Origin: Aeromonas aquatica
GTDB taxonomy: Bacteria > Pseudomonadota > Gammaproteobacteria > Enterobacterales > Aeromonadaceae
DNA: 64,000 nucleotides
Assembly: GCF_000764655.1 (NCBI RefSeq)
Contig: NZ_JRGL01000008.1
Coordinates: 38,357 to 102,356 of the forward strand
Reading direction: 5' to 3'
The notes under the pieces were generated by a model. It was not told the DNA's origin. It did not search any database and saw only the letters and a list, made by a program, of their open reading frames with translations. Positions 8,235 to 20,033 of this stretch are shown in pieces. How positions within the stretch are numbered: position 1 is the stretch's first letter; each line of letters begins with the position of its first letter. The position numbers and the translations under genes are program-made.

Positions 8235-8540
8235 ATGCAAAAATGGGTCTATGTCCTGCCACTGCTGGCACTGTTCTCGGGTCAGCACGCCAGGGCGGCC
8301 GATGTGGACGCGGGCAAGGCGAAGGCCGTGCTGTGCGCCGCCTGTCATGGACCCGAGGGCAAGGCCAGCGTGCCCATCTATCCCAACCTGGCGGGACAGA
8401 ATGCCCCCTATCTCCTCAAGCAACTGAAGGCGTTCAAGGACGGTCAGCGCAAGGATCCCATGATGGCGCCCTTTATGGCACCGCTGACCGAGGCGGATCT
8501 GGAGAATCTGGCCGCTTACTACGCCAGCCTGAAGCAGTGA
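8235..8540 (+). CDS. Periplasmic class I cytochrome c (c553-like)
   Basis: A 101-residue precursor with a Sec signal peptide (hydrophobic core [10 protein letters not shown], cleavage near ARA-AD) and a single c-type haem site CAACH. A later Met in the MMAPFMAPL segment can serve as the sixth haem ligand. It is a small soluble electron carrier. The start at 8235 has GAGGAA 7 nt upstream; an in-frame ATG at 8229 is too close to it. It is transcribed away from selO. The redox partner is not identifiable from the neighbours. Confidence 0.9.
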   Translation: MQKWVYVLPLLALFSGQHARAADVDAGKAKAVLCAACHGPEGKASVPIYPNLAGQNAPYLLKQLKAFKDGQRKDPMMAPFMAPLTEADLENLAAYYASLKQ

Positions 8541-8609
8541 AATATATCGTCTAGATAGTGAATTAATTCACCAAAATCTCGCAAGGCAGCTCGTTTTGCT
8601 GCCTTTGAC

Positions 8610-8685
8610 GAGGTGGTCGCCCACCCGATTGAGCATCAGCTGCTCGCCTTCGGTCATCGGCATCGCCGCTGGCCCCATCTCCACC
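8610..8685 (-). repeat. Degenerate copy of the recQ 3' region (HRDC segment)
   Basis: Read on the minus strand, this stretch gives VEM..AAMPMTEGEQLM.NRVG, which aligns with [21 protein letters not shown] in the HRDC domain near the RecQ C-terminus. No open frame connects it to recQ. It lies beyond the recQ stop in the 190-bp gap before the cytochrome gene. It is the most decayed of the gene-end copies in the window. Confidence 0.75.
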
Positions 8686-8731
8686 CCTGTACTCTGCTAC
8701 CGGTGGGAGATCGTCTTCCTGAAAGGCACGT

Positions 8732-10579
<1,848 letters not shown>

Positions 10580-10712
10580 GGGCTCTCCTTTGGGGTCGCC
10601 ATTCTAAAGCAGCAGCCGCTCACAATAAACCTGCCATTGCGACTGTTACGGAACTGTTGCAGACTGGCTGGAGTTTTTACTCGGCCAGGCCGCCAGGGAT
10701 TGGGATCAGGGA

Positions 10713-11177
10713 ATGAAACACATGTTGAAGAAGATGGCGCTCAGTGGCATCGCCAACCTGTTTGCCGAGCGGATGCCATTCAACAAGCTGATCGGCATGC
10801 AGGTGACTCACTACGACTTCGAGAAGGTGGAGCTGCGCATCAAGATGGAAGACAAGCTCATCGGCAACCCCTTCCACAATATCTTGCACGGCGGCGTCAC
10901 CGCCAGCCTGCTGGACGTGGCGGGGGGCATGATAGTGGCCGCCTCCTGCATCGACGAGCTGGAGGATTTCTCCCCCAGCTACCTCAAGGAGCGCTTCTCC
11001 CGCCTCGGCACCATCGATCTGCGGGTCGACTACCTGCGCCCAGGTCGTGGCAACGAGTTCATCGCCACCGCCCACATCATCCGTGCCGGCAGCAAGGTAG
11101 CCGTCGCCCGGATGGAACTGCACAACGAGGAGGGGACTCACATCGCCTTCGGAACCGGTACTTATCTCGTCGGCTAA
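10713..11177 (+). CDS. yigI: Hotdog-fold acyl-CoA thioesterase YigI
   Basis: A 154-residue single-hotdog protein; E. coli YigI, of about the same length, is a medium/long-chain acyl-CoA thioesterase. The family core NILHGGVTASLLDVAGG is present, followed by GTIDLRVDYLRPGRG and VAVARMELHNEEG, nearly identical to YigI. The ATG at 10713 is adopted; an ATG at 10722 has better spacing to AGGGA and is possible. It is expressed divergently from recQ. Confidence 0.92.
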   Translation: MKHMLKKMALSGIANLFAERMPFNKLIGMQVTHYDFEKVELRIKMEDKLIGNPFHNILHGGVTASLLDVAGGMIVAASCIDELEDFSPSYLKERFSRLGTIDLRVDYLRPGRGNEFIATAHIIRAGSKVAVARMELHNEEGTHIAFGTGTYLVG

Positions 11178-11299
11178 GGGCTTTATTGCATAAAAACTGC
11201 ACTTCTAAGCTGATTTTAATCAATAGAATCCCTACCCCCACGCCGCCTCGGGGTCCATACTGAAAGTCGGGATTGTATGCAGAGGGAGGATTGCAGACG

Positions 11300-11827
11300 A
11301 TGAGCGCGACACTGGCTACCAAACCATCCAGAGCCTTACTGACACAGCTCGAGTTCATGCTCGACGAGGTACATACGCCTGAGTGTCGTCACTGGTTGGA
11401 ACAGGAGCTGGAGGGGTATTCTCTCTGTTCACCCCTGCCTTGGTATCGCATCATCGCCTGTCGGCAACGCGGTCACTTCTTGAACCTGAAGACGGGAAAA
11501 TTTTTGACCTGCCATATCGGCAGTCAAACGCTGAGCCAACGCGACCTGGCCCAAGTTCAGTTCATCTATGCCCGTGAACCCGCCGCCCACTATTTACTGC
11601 GTCATGATTCCGGTATCGAACCCTGGCCAGAACAACTGCTGGAAGCGTATCGAGAGCAGCTGATCCCCGGCCATCTCTGCCTGCAAGCCTGGCATGAGCC
11701 CGTGTCTTCGTTGCGCTCACAGCTGGTGGAGGGCCTCGGCCACTTCATCAGTGAGTACCCCAAGCATGCGGCCCTGCAAACTCAACACGGCTTCAAGGCA
11801 TTGCGCCATCAACATTGGCACATCTGA
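11300..11827 (+). CDS. AbiTii-like domain protein
   Basis: A 175-residue cytoplasmic protein. The first ~60 residues (LLTQLEFMLDEVH..CRHWLEQELEGYS..SPLPWYRII) follow the pattern of the AbiTii N-terminal domain: helix, WLE.ELEGY, then LP.YR. That domain is named after an abortive-infection type II system. The remainder has no motif I know. GC and codon use appear lower than in the neighbours, and it sits between yigI and tRNA-Pro, which suggests acquisition. The start at 11300 follows a GGAGGA-like sequence. No partner gene is present, so a defence role is only a possibility. Confidence 0.55.
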   Translation: MSATLATKPSRALLTQLEFMLDEVHTPECRHWLEQELEGYSLCSPLPWYRIIACRQRGHFLNLKTGKFLTCHIGSQTLSQRDLAQVQFIYAREPAAHYLLRHDSGIEPWPEQLLEAYREQLIPGHLCLQAWHEPVSSLRSQLVEGLGHFISEYPKHAALQTQHGFKALRHQHWHI

Positions 11828-11921
11828 GCAAGCGCCCCGGGCGCAAGGAGGGCACCATAGAGCAGACCCACAACGAGATTGCCACAATCTAGAGTGCCGG
11901 AGTCAATATCAGACTCCACCA

Positions 11922-11947
11922 GTGGGCCACCGAGCGGTGGCCCTTTT
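11922..11947 (+). terminator. Terminator of the AbiTii-like gene
   Basis: Stem GGGCCACCG/CGGTGGCCC followed by TTTTA, about 95 bp after the stop. Confidence 0.8.
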
Positions 11948-12030
11948 AATGGCTGGCATTCAGCCCGAACAACATGTCGAGGTCGATCCTGCCTTCGGTT
12001 GACCGAAGTCCCAGCCAGATTTCAAATGCG

Positions 12031-12060
12031 AAAAGGCCGCTCTATGAGCGGCCTTTTCTA
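12031..12060 (-). terminator. Terminator of tRNA-Pro
   Basis: The stem AAAAGGCCGCTC/GAGCGGCCTTTT is symmetric, with A and T runs on its two sides. It lies 4 bp beyond the tRNA 3' end and can also stop transcription from the left. Confidence 0.85.
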
Positions 12061-12063
12061 ATG

Positions 12064-12140
<77 letters not shown>

Positions 12141-12287
12141 ATGTCTGCGGGGCGAGAATTTACCGAAAGCCCCGATCATACACAAGCCTTTTTTATCTCT
12201 GGCGGGAAAAAACCACTTATCGCTCAACAATTCAGCATTTTTCGCACCTTCGGCATGCGCTGCCACAGGAGGGGGCTGTTATCCCCC

Positions 12288-13007
12288 TTACGCCGATAGC
12301 TGGAACTCGACCGGCCCCAGCAGGCGGCGCCGCCAATCCGCCAACACCCCGTGCTCCAGCCAATTGGCCGCATGCTGGCGCCAGTTGGACGAGAGCGCCG
12401 GATTATCCAGCAGCAATTGCAAGTCATCCTCGTTGCGCACCTGGTTGAACAGGATGTCGGCGGTGCGCTTCACCGTCAGCGCGGGATAGGGCCTGTCGGC
12501 CAGTTGCAGCTCGGCGTCCGGGGGCACCAGCCCCTCCTCCAGCACCCGCAGCAGCCAACCGCTGCGACCGCTGAGCTGCATCACCTGCGAGAGATGGGGA
12601 TAACCAAAACGCTGATTCAACTTGAAGCAGGGGGATCTCGGCTGGCTGATCTGGATCAGGGCCTCACCGAGGCGGTAGACATCGCCGATGCAGGCATCGA
12701 CTTCGGTCAGCCCGAGGCCGGAAATATTCTCGCCAAAGGCGGCCGGTTGCCAGGGAGTGCGAGGAGCAGGCAAGCCCAGCGCGCTTTGCCAGGTCTGCCA
12801 CCAGGGATAGTGATCGGCGGGGTAATGATGCAGCGCCCTGTCCGGGCCGCCGTGATGGCGCTGGTCACTCTGCTCATCGCCAGCCAGACCCGAGAAGCTG
12901 CACCACAGGGGCTTGTCGACGGCTTGCTTGTGGATGGCGCTGATGAGGCCCGGGGCCAATTCAGGATTCAGTTCGGCGCCCTGGCCGATAAAGAGGGAGA
13001 TCCGCAT
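12288..13007 (-). CDS. yiiM: MOSC-domain protein YiiM
   Basis: A 239-residue MOSC protein of the YiiM type, which detoxifies N-hydroxylated base analogues such as 6-hydroxylaminopurine using the molybdenum cofactor. The MOSC core runs from about residue 35 to 150, with HHGGPDRALHHYP and FGENI, and the Cys expected to bind the cofactor is at ~127 in QPRSPCFKLN. A C-terminal 3-alpha domain follows. The start has AGGAGG 5 nt upstream. It is single, between tRNA-Pro and potI. Confidence 0.92.
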   Translation of the reverse strand: MRISLFIGQGAELNPELAPGLISAIHKQAVDKPLWCSFSGLAGDEQSDQRHHGGPDRALHHYPADHYPWWQTWQSALGLPAPRTPWQPAAFGENISGLGLTEVDACIGDVYRLGEALIQISQPRSPCFKLNQRFGYPHLSQVMQLSGRSGWLLRVLEEGLVPPDAELQLADRPYPALTVKRTADILFNQVRNEDDLQLLLDNPALSSNWRQHAANWLEHGVLADWRRRLLGPVEFQLSA

Positions 13008-13096
13008 TCTATCCTCCTGCTGGATGAGAGAATACGGATCTTAGGGGCTATCGATGCTTTGGCGCAAGCCGCGTTGCTTCGTCAACAGCCCTGTGG

Positions 13097-13939
13097 TCAG
13101 GCGACGGCTTGCATCTGGGTGGTCATGGCGATCTCGGCGCGGCGGCGTTTCTCCGCCTTGGCCATCAGATACCAACTACTGAAGGTAAACAGCGACACCG
13201 ACAGCAGGATCAGGCTGGCTACCGCGTTGATCTCGGGTTTCACGCCGAGGCGCACCGCCGAGAACACCTCCATCGGCAGGGTGGTGGAGCCAGGACCCGA
13301 GACGAAGCTCGCCAGCACCAGATCATCGAGTGACAGGGCGAAGGACATCATGCCGCCCGCCGCCAGCGAGGGGGCGATCATGGGAATGGTGATCAGGAAG
13401 AACACCTTCCAGGGTTTGGCCCCCAGATCCATGGCCGCCTCCTCAATGGAGAGATCCAGCTCCCGCAGCCGCGCCGACACCACGATCGCCACATAGGCGG
13501 TACAGAAGGTGGTGTGGGCGATCCAGATGGTCAGCATACCCCGCTCCGCCGGCCAGCCAATCAGCTGGGCCATGGCCACGAACAGCAACAGCAGCGACAG
13601 ACCGGTGATCACCTCCGGCATGACCAGAGGCGCCGTCACCAGGCCACCGAACAGGGTGCGGCCGCGGAAGTGCGGGATCCGGGTCAGCACGAAGGCCGCC
13701 ATGGTCCCCAGCGCCACCGCCGCGATGGCGGTATAGAGGGCGATCTCCAGCGAGCGCAACACAGAGCCAATCAGCTGCTTGTTGTCGAGCAGGCCAAAGT
13801 ACCACTTCAGCGACCAGCCTCCCCACACCGTCACCAACTTGGAGGCGTTGAAGGAGTAGATCACCATAATGACCATAGGCAGGTAGATGAACAGCAGCCC
13901 CAGCCACAGCATCAGCTTGGCAAAACCGAAGCGTCTCAT
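13097..13939 (-). CDS. potI: Putrescine ABC transporter permease PotI
   Basis: A 280-residue inner-membrane permease of the PotC/PotI type with six predicted helices and a cytoplasmic EAA loop (IEEAAMDLGAKPWKVFFLI). With PotH it forms the channel of the putrescine importer. It is the last gene of the polyamine operon. Its ATG overlaps the stop of a 26-residue mini-ORF derived from the potH 3' end (ATGA), so it is probably translationally coupled. Confidence 0.93.
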   Translation of the reverse strand: MRRFGFAKLMLWLGLLFIYLPMVIMVIYSFNASKLVTVWGGWSLKWYFGLLDNKQLIGSVLRSLEIALYTAIAAVALGTMAAFVLTRIPHFRGRTLFGGLVTAPLVMPEVITGLSLLLLFVAMAQLIGWPAERGMLTIWIAHTTFCTAYVAIVVSARLRELDLSIEEAAMDLGAKPWKVFFLITIPMIAPSLAAGGMMSFALSLDDLVLASFVSGPGSTTLPMEVFSAVRLGVKPEINAVASLILLSVSLFTFSSWYLMAKAEKRRRAEIAMTTQMQAVA

Positions 13940-14016
13940 ACTTTACCCTCCCATTCCTTCGCCTGGTTGCAGTTGCACAGGGACGGTACGGGGACAATCA
14001 ACAATGCCGTCTTCAT
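13936..14016 (-). pseudogene. 26-codon mini-ORF, copy of the potH 3' end
   Basis: Between potH and potI a short frame starts in an ATGA overlap with the potH stop and ends in an ATGA overlap with the potI start. Its product contains LLIVPV and ends NQAKEWEGKV, matching LIVPIILF and NQAKELEGKV at the PotH C-terminus. The gene ends lie 77 bp apart. I infer that potH and potI once overlapped directly by ATGA and that a second copy of the junction has been inserted, keeping the overlap on both sides. Confidence 0.8.
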
Positions 14017-14918
14017 ACCTTACCCTCCAGCTCTTTGGCCTGGTTACGGTTGAACAGGATAATCGGGACTATCAGCACCGCCAGCATCACCACCGCCAGG
14101 GCAGAGGCCACCGGCCAGTCACGGTTGTTGAAGAACTCCTGCCACAGCACCTTGCCGATCATCAGGGTCTCGGGGCCACCGAGCAGTTCCGGGATGACGA
14201 ACTCGCCCACCACGGGGATGAACACCAGCATGCAGCCGGCGATGATGCCGTTCTTGGAGAGTGGCACCGTGATCCGCCAGAACCGGGTCAGGTTGCGGGC
14301 GCCGAGATCCGAGGCCGCCTCCAGCAGGCTCTGATCGTGTTTGACCAGGTTGGCGTAAAGTGGCAGCACCATGAACGGCAGGTAGGAATAAACGATGCCG
14401 ATATAGACCGCCAGGTTGGTGTTGAGGATGGTCAGCGGCTCGTCTATCAGGCCAATGCCCATCAGCAGGCTGTTGAGCAGGCCGTTGTTGCTGAGGATCC
14501 CCATCCAGGCGTAGACCCGGATCAGGATCGCGGTCCAGGTCGGCATCATGATAAGCAGCAACAGAACGGTCTGGGTCTCCTTGTTAGCCCGCGCAATGGA
14601 ATAGGCCATGGGATAGCCGATCAGCAGACAGAGCAGGGTGCTGATGAAGGCCATCTTGAGGGAGCCCAGATAGGCCGCGATATAGAGCTCATCCTCCTGC
14701 AGCAGCAGGTAGTTGCCCAGGTGGAGCAAGATGGTGAGCTGATTGTCAGCCCAGCTCACCACGTCGGTGTAGGGCGGGATGGCCACGTCCGCTTCGGCGA
14801 AGCTGATCTTCACCACTATGATGAAGGGCAGCAGGAAGAACAGGAACAGCCAGAAGAAGGGCACGCCGATCACCAGCTGGCGCCCGCCCAGTCGCTTCAG
14901 TCGTCTCAATGCCTTCAT
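14013..14918 (-). CDS. potH: Putrescine ABC transporter permease PotH
   Basis: A 301-residue permease with an N-terminal cytoplasmic stretch (KRLGGRQLVIGVPFFWLFLFF), six helices and the EAA loop LLEAASDLGARNLTRFWRI. It pairs with PotI. The start overlaps the end of potG by 4 bp (ATGA), so translation is coupled. Its 3' end has a decayed copy immediately downstream. Confidence 0.94.
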   Translation of the reverse strand: MKALRRLKRLGGRQLVIGVPFFWLFLFFLLPFIIVVKISFAEADVAIPPYTDVVSWADNQLTILLHLGNYLLLQEDELYIAAYLGSLKMAFISTLLCLLIGYPMAYSIARANKETQTVLLLLIMMPTWTAILIRVYAWMGILSNNGLLNSLLMGIGLIDEPLTILNTNLAVYIGIVYSYLPFMVLPLYANLVKHDQSLLEAASDLGARNLTRFWRITVPLSKNGIIAGCMLVFIPVVGEFVIPELLGGPETLMIGKVLWQEFFNNRDWPVASALAVVMLAVLIVPIILFNRNQAKELEGKV

Positions 14919-16069
14919 GATTGCAACACCACGCCGCTGTCATCTTCCCAATAGAGGAACACCTGGTCATCCCAGGTCGGCCGCTTGCCGTGGCGTTCGG
15001 CGTTGGCGATGAAAGCCTGAACGATTTTGCCCGAGGGCAGCTGGATGTGATAAACGGAGTGGCCGCCCAGATAGGCGATGTCGTAGACCAGCCCCTTGGT
15101 CCAGTTGAAGTCGGGATGCTCCAGATCGCTCGGCTTCTGAGTGCTCATCAGCAGCTTCTCCGGCCGCAGGGCATAACTCACCTTCTTGTTCTCGGCGCGA
15201 GAGCTGATGCCGTGACCCACGTAGATGGGCTGCTCCAGATCCGCACAGGCGATGGTGGCGTGGTCCTGTTCGTCTTCCACCAGCAGGCCGTCAAACAGGT
15301 TGACGTTGCCGATGAACTCGCACACCAGCCGGCTGGCCGGGGTCTCGTAGATGTCCATCGGGCTGCCGATCTGCTCGATGCAGCCCAGATGCATGATGGC
15401 GATCCGTTCGGCCATGGTCATGGCCTCTTCCTGATCGTGGGTCACCATGACGCAGGTCACGCCGACCCGCTCGATGATCTCCACCAGTTCGAGCTGCATC
15501 CGCGAGCGCAGCTTCTTGTCCAGCGCCCCCATGGGCTCGTCCAGCAGCAGCAACTTGGGGCGCTTGGCCAGGGAACGGGCCAGGGCCACCCGCTGACGCT
15601 GGCCACCGGAGAGCTGATGGGGCTTGCGACGGGCATACTGGGTCATCTGCACCAGCTTGAGCATCTCCTCGACCTGGGCATCGACCTCTGCCTTGGGCAG
15701 ACCGTCCTGCTTGAGGCCGAAGGCGATGTTCTGCGCCACCGTCATATGGGGGAACAGGGCGTAGGACTGGAACATCATGTTGATCGGACGTTCATAGGGC
15801 GGCATGTCGGTAATGTCGACCCCGTCCAGGAACAGCCGCCCCTCGGTGGGGCGCTCGAACCCGGCCAGCATCCGCAGCAGGGTGGACTTGCCGGAGCCGG
15901 ATCCCCCCAGCAAGGCGAAGATCTCCCCTTTATGGATGTTGAGAGAGACGTTGTCGACCGCCAGCGTTTCGTCGAACTGCTTGCTAACCCTGTCTATTTT
16001 GACCAGCACTTCTTTACGCTGCTGGCTGCCCTCGAGGGCTTTCTTGTAGGCACTGGAGGCTATCGCCAT
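14915..16069 (-). CDS. potG: Putrescine ABC transporter ATPase PotG
   Basis: A 384-residue ATP-binding subunit. Walker A GGSGSGKST, signature LSGGQRQRVALARS and Walker B LLLLDEPMGALD are present, followed by a C-terminal TOBE regulatory domain (residues ~300-380). I chose the ATG at 16069, preceded by GGGAG 7 nt upstream; upstream in-frame TTG and GTA codons are less likely. It lies 58 bp downstream of a potF gene. Confidence 0.95.
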   Translation of the reverse strand: MAIASSAYKKALEGSQQRKEVLVKIDRVSKQFDETLAVDNVSLNIHKGEIFALLGGSGSGKSTLLRMLAGFERPTEGRLFLDGVDITDMPPYERPINMMFQSYALFPHMTVAQNIAFGLKQDGLPKAEVDAQVEEMLKLVQMTQYARRKPHQLSGGQRQRVALARSLAKRPKLLLLDEPMGALDKKLRSRMQLELVEIIERVGVTCVMVTHDQEEAMTMAERIAIMHLGCIEQIGSPMDIYETPASRLVCEFIGNVNLFDGLLVEDEQDHATIACADLEQPIYVGHGISSRAENKKVSYALRPEKLLMSTQKPSDLEHPDFNWTKGLVYDIAYLGGHSVYHIQLPSGKIVQAFIANAERHGKRPTWDDQVFLYWEDDSGVVLQS

Positions 16070-16127
16070 TACCAAACTCCCAAACGTGATACCGATACAA
16101 TCTGGCGCCCCGGGATGGGCGCCAAGG

Positions 16128-17213
<1,086 letters not shown>

Positions 17214-17285
17214 TTATCAGTCCTCATATGTGTGATTACCAGTCGCGCATCCATACGCGCCGTCCAACCTGTCGGGTGGTCACCT

Positions 17286-17315
17286 CCCTCCCGGCCGAAC
17301 TGCGGACCGGGAGGG
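17286..17315 (-). other. Stable hairpin between the two potF genes
   Basis: A 9-bp stem CCCTCCCGG/CCGGGAGGG with an inner CCG/CGG pair and no T run. It may stabilise the 3' end of the upstream potF message and so raise binding-protein levels relative to the membrane parts. Confidence 0.5.
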
Positions 17316-17326
17316 GTACTCGTCAC

Positions 17327-18436
<1,110 letters not shown>

Positions 18437-18478
18437 CTAAGCAAATTGTATGCGTAAGCCAATCTGCCTGGGTACAGC

Positions 18479-19840
18479 CTATTCCTGCAGCTTTGCCGCC
18501 GTCAGGTCCAGACTGAGCCTGGCCAGTTTGACCAATTCATCCACCTGTTCCTCGGTGATCACCAAGGGGGGCGATATGATCATGGTATCGCCGACCGCCC
18601 TCATCACCAAGCCATTGTTAAAGCAGAACTCCCGACAGGTCATCCCCGCCTGTAGCTCGGCCGGGAAGCGGCGCTTGGTCTGCTTGTCCTGCACTATTTC
18701 CAACGCGGCAACCAGGCCTTTACCCCGGGTCTCCCCCACCAGTGGGTGATCGGCCAGTTCGCTCCAGCGGCGTTGCAAATAGGGGCCGATGTTATCATGA
18801 ATTCGCTTAACTATGCTTTCGTTTTGCATAAGCTTAATGTTGGCAATCGCCACGGCGCAGGCGACCGGATGACCGGAATAGGTGAAGCCGTGATTGAACT
18901 CGCCCCCCTCTTCCACCAGCACCCTGGCAACCCTGTCACCCACCATCACGGCCCCCATCGGCAGGTAGCCGGAGGTGATGCCCTTGGCCAGACACATCAG
19001 ATCCGGCTTGATGCCGAAGTCTTCGCTCGCGAACCAGTGGCCGGTGCGACCGAAGCCACAGATCACCTCGTCGGCGATGAGCAGGATCTCGTACTTGTCG
19101 CAGATGCGCTGGATCTCGGGCCAGTAGCTGGCAGGCGGGATGATGACGCCACCGGCACCCTGGATGGGCTCACCGATGAAGGCGGCCACCTTGTCCACCC
19201 CCAGCTCCAGAATTTTCTGTTCGAGTTGGCGGGCGCGCTCCAGTCCGAACTCCTCGGCGCTCATCCCTTGCCCCTCACCGAAGTGATAGGGCTGATCGAT
19301 GTGCACTATGCCGGGGATCGGCAGACCGCCCTGGGCGTGCATCCCTTTCATGCCACCCAGGCTGGCGCCCGCCACGGTGGAGCCGTGGTAGGCATTGTGG
19401 CGGCTGATGATCACCTGCTTGTCCGGCTGGCCCTTGCTGGCCCAGTAGTGGCGCACCATGCGCAGCACGGTATCGTTGCACTCTGAGCCCGAGCCGGTGA
19501 AGAAGACGTGATTGAGGTGGGGCGGCGTGACCTCGGCCAGCAGGGTCGCCAGCTCGGCGGCGGGCGGATGGCTGGTCTGGAAGAAGAGGTTGTAATAGGG
19601 CAGTTGTTGCATCTGTTTGGTGGCGGCATCCACCAGTTCCTGGCGGCCGTAGCCCATGTTGACACACCACAGGCCCGCCATCCCGTCCAGGATGCGGCGC
19701 CCGTCGGAGTCTTCCAGATAGACGCCCTCGGCCTTGGTAATGATGCGGCTGCCCTTCTTGTTCAGGGCCTGAAAATCGGTAAAGGGGTGCAGATGATGGC
19801 TGGCATCCAGTTGCTGCCACTCACGGGTAGTACGTTGCAT
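18479..19840 (-). CDS. spuC: Putrescine-pyruvate aminotransferase (SpuC type)
   Basis: A 453-residue class III PLP-dependent aminotransferase. The substrate-side motif FTGSGSECNDTVLRM, the PLP aspartate in LLIADEVICGFGRTG and the Schiff-base lysine in LAKGITSGYLPMGAV are present. Length and sequence fit Pseudomonas SpuC, which converts putrescine and pyruvate to 4-aminobutanal and alanine. Placement between a glutamylpolyamine synthetase-like gene and the pot transporter supports this. The start has GAGGAGC 5 nt upstream. A decayed copy of its 5' end lies upstream. Confidence 0.88.
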   Translation of the reverse strand: MQRTTREWQQLDASHHLHPFTDFQALNKKGSRIITKAEGVYLEDSDGRRILDGMAGLWCVNMGYGRQELVDAATKQMQQLPYYNLFFQTSHPPAAELATLLAEVTPPHLNHVFFTGSGSECNDTVLRMVRHYWASKGQPDKQVIISRHNAYHGSTVAGASLGGMKGMHAQGGLPIPGIVHIDQPYHFGEGQGMSAEEFGLERARQLEQKILELGVDKVAAFIGEPIQGAGGVIIPPASYWPEIQRICDKYEILLIADEVICGFGRTGHWFASEDFGIKPDLMCLAKGITSGYLPMGAVMVGDRVARVLVEEGGEFNHGFTYSGHPVACAVAIANIKLMQNESIVKRIHDNIGPYLQRRWSELADHPLVGETRGKGLVAALEIVQDKQTKRRFPAELQAGMTCREFCFNNGLVMRAVGDTMIISPPLVITEEQVDELVKLARLSLDLTAAKLQE

Positions 19841-19877
19841 TGCTTGCTCCTCGATTCCTTCGATTTAAGCGGTATTG

Positions 19878-19952
19878 TTATGACTCGATGAGGTGGCTGG
19901 CAGCATCCCGGTTATTGCCACTTACGAGTAGCTCGCGGGTATCAGGCTGCAT
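19878..19952 (-). pseudogene. 24-codon mini-ORF, degenerate copy of the spuC 5' end
   Basis: The minus-strand frame starts MQPDTREL, compared with MQRTTREW of SpuC, and later has DAASHL against DASHHL. Its upstream AGCAGCAAGCC resembles the spuC ribosome binding region GGAGCAAGCA. The two starts lie 112 bp apart. It ends in TAA 37 bp before the true spuC start. It is a remnant of an older spuC start region. Confidence 0.65.
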
Positions 19953-19975
19953 GGCTTGCTGCTTGAGTCATGGGC

Positions 19976-20001
19976 GGGAGAGACCGGTGCTGGTCTCTCC
20001 C
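19976..20001 (-). other. Perfect hairpin between the puuA-like gene and spuC
   Basis: Ten paired bases, GGGAGAGACC/GGTCTCTCCC, with a six-base loop and no T run. It lies 33 bp after the upstream gene's stop. It could protect the upstream message from 3' decay or act as partial terminator. Confidence 0.55.
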
Positions 20002-20033
20002 TGTGGCGGTCAGGCGCGTCTCGCGCCCGGGGA

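Noticed and set aside
17214..17326. Possible potF end remnant (RRVWMRDW against QRVMTRSW) on the minus strand
   Set aside because: The match is eight residues with four or five identities in one frame; too short to accept.
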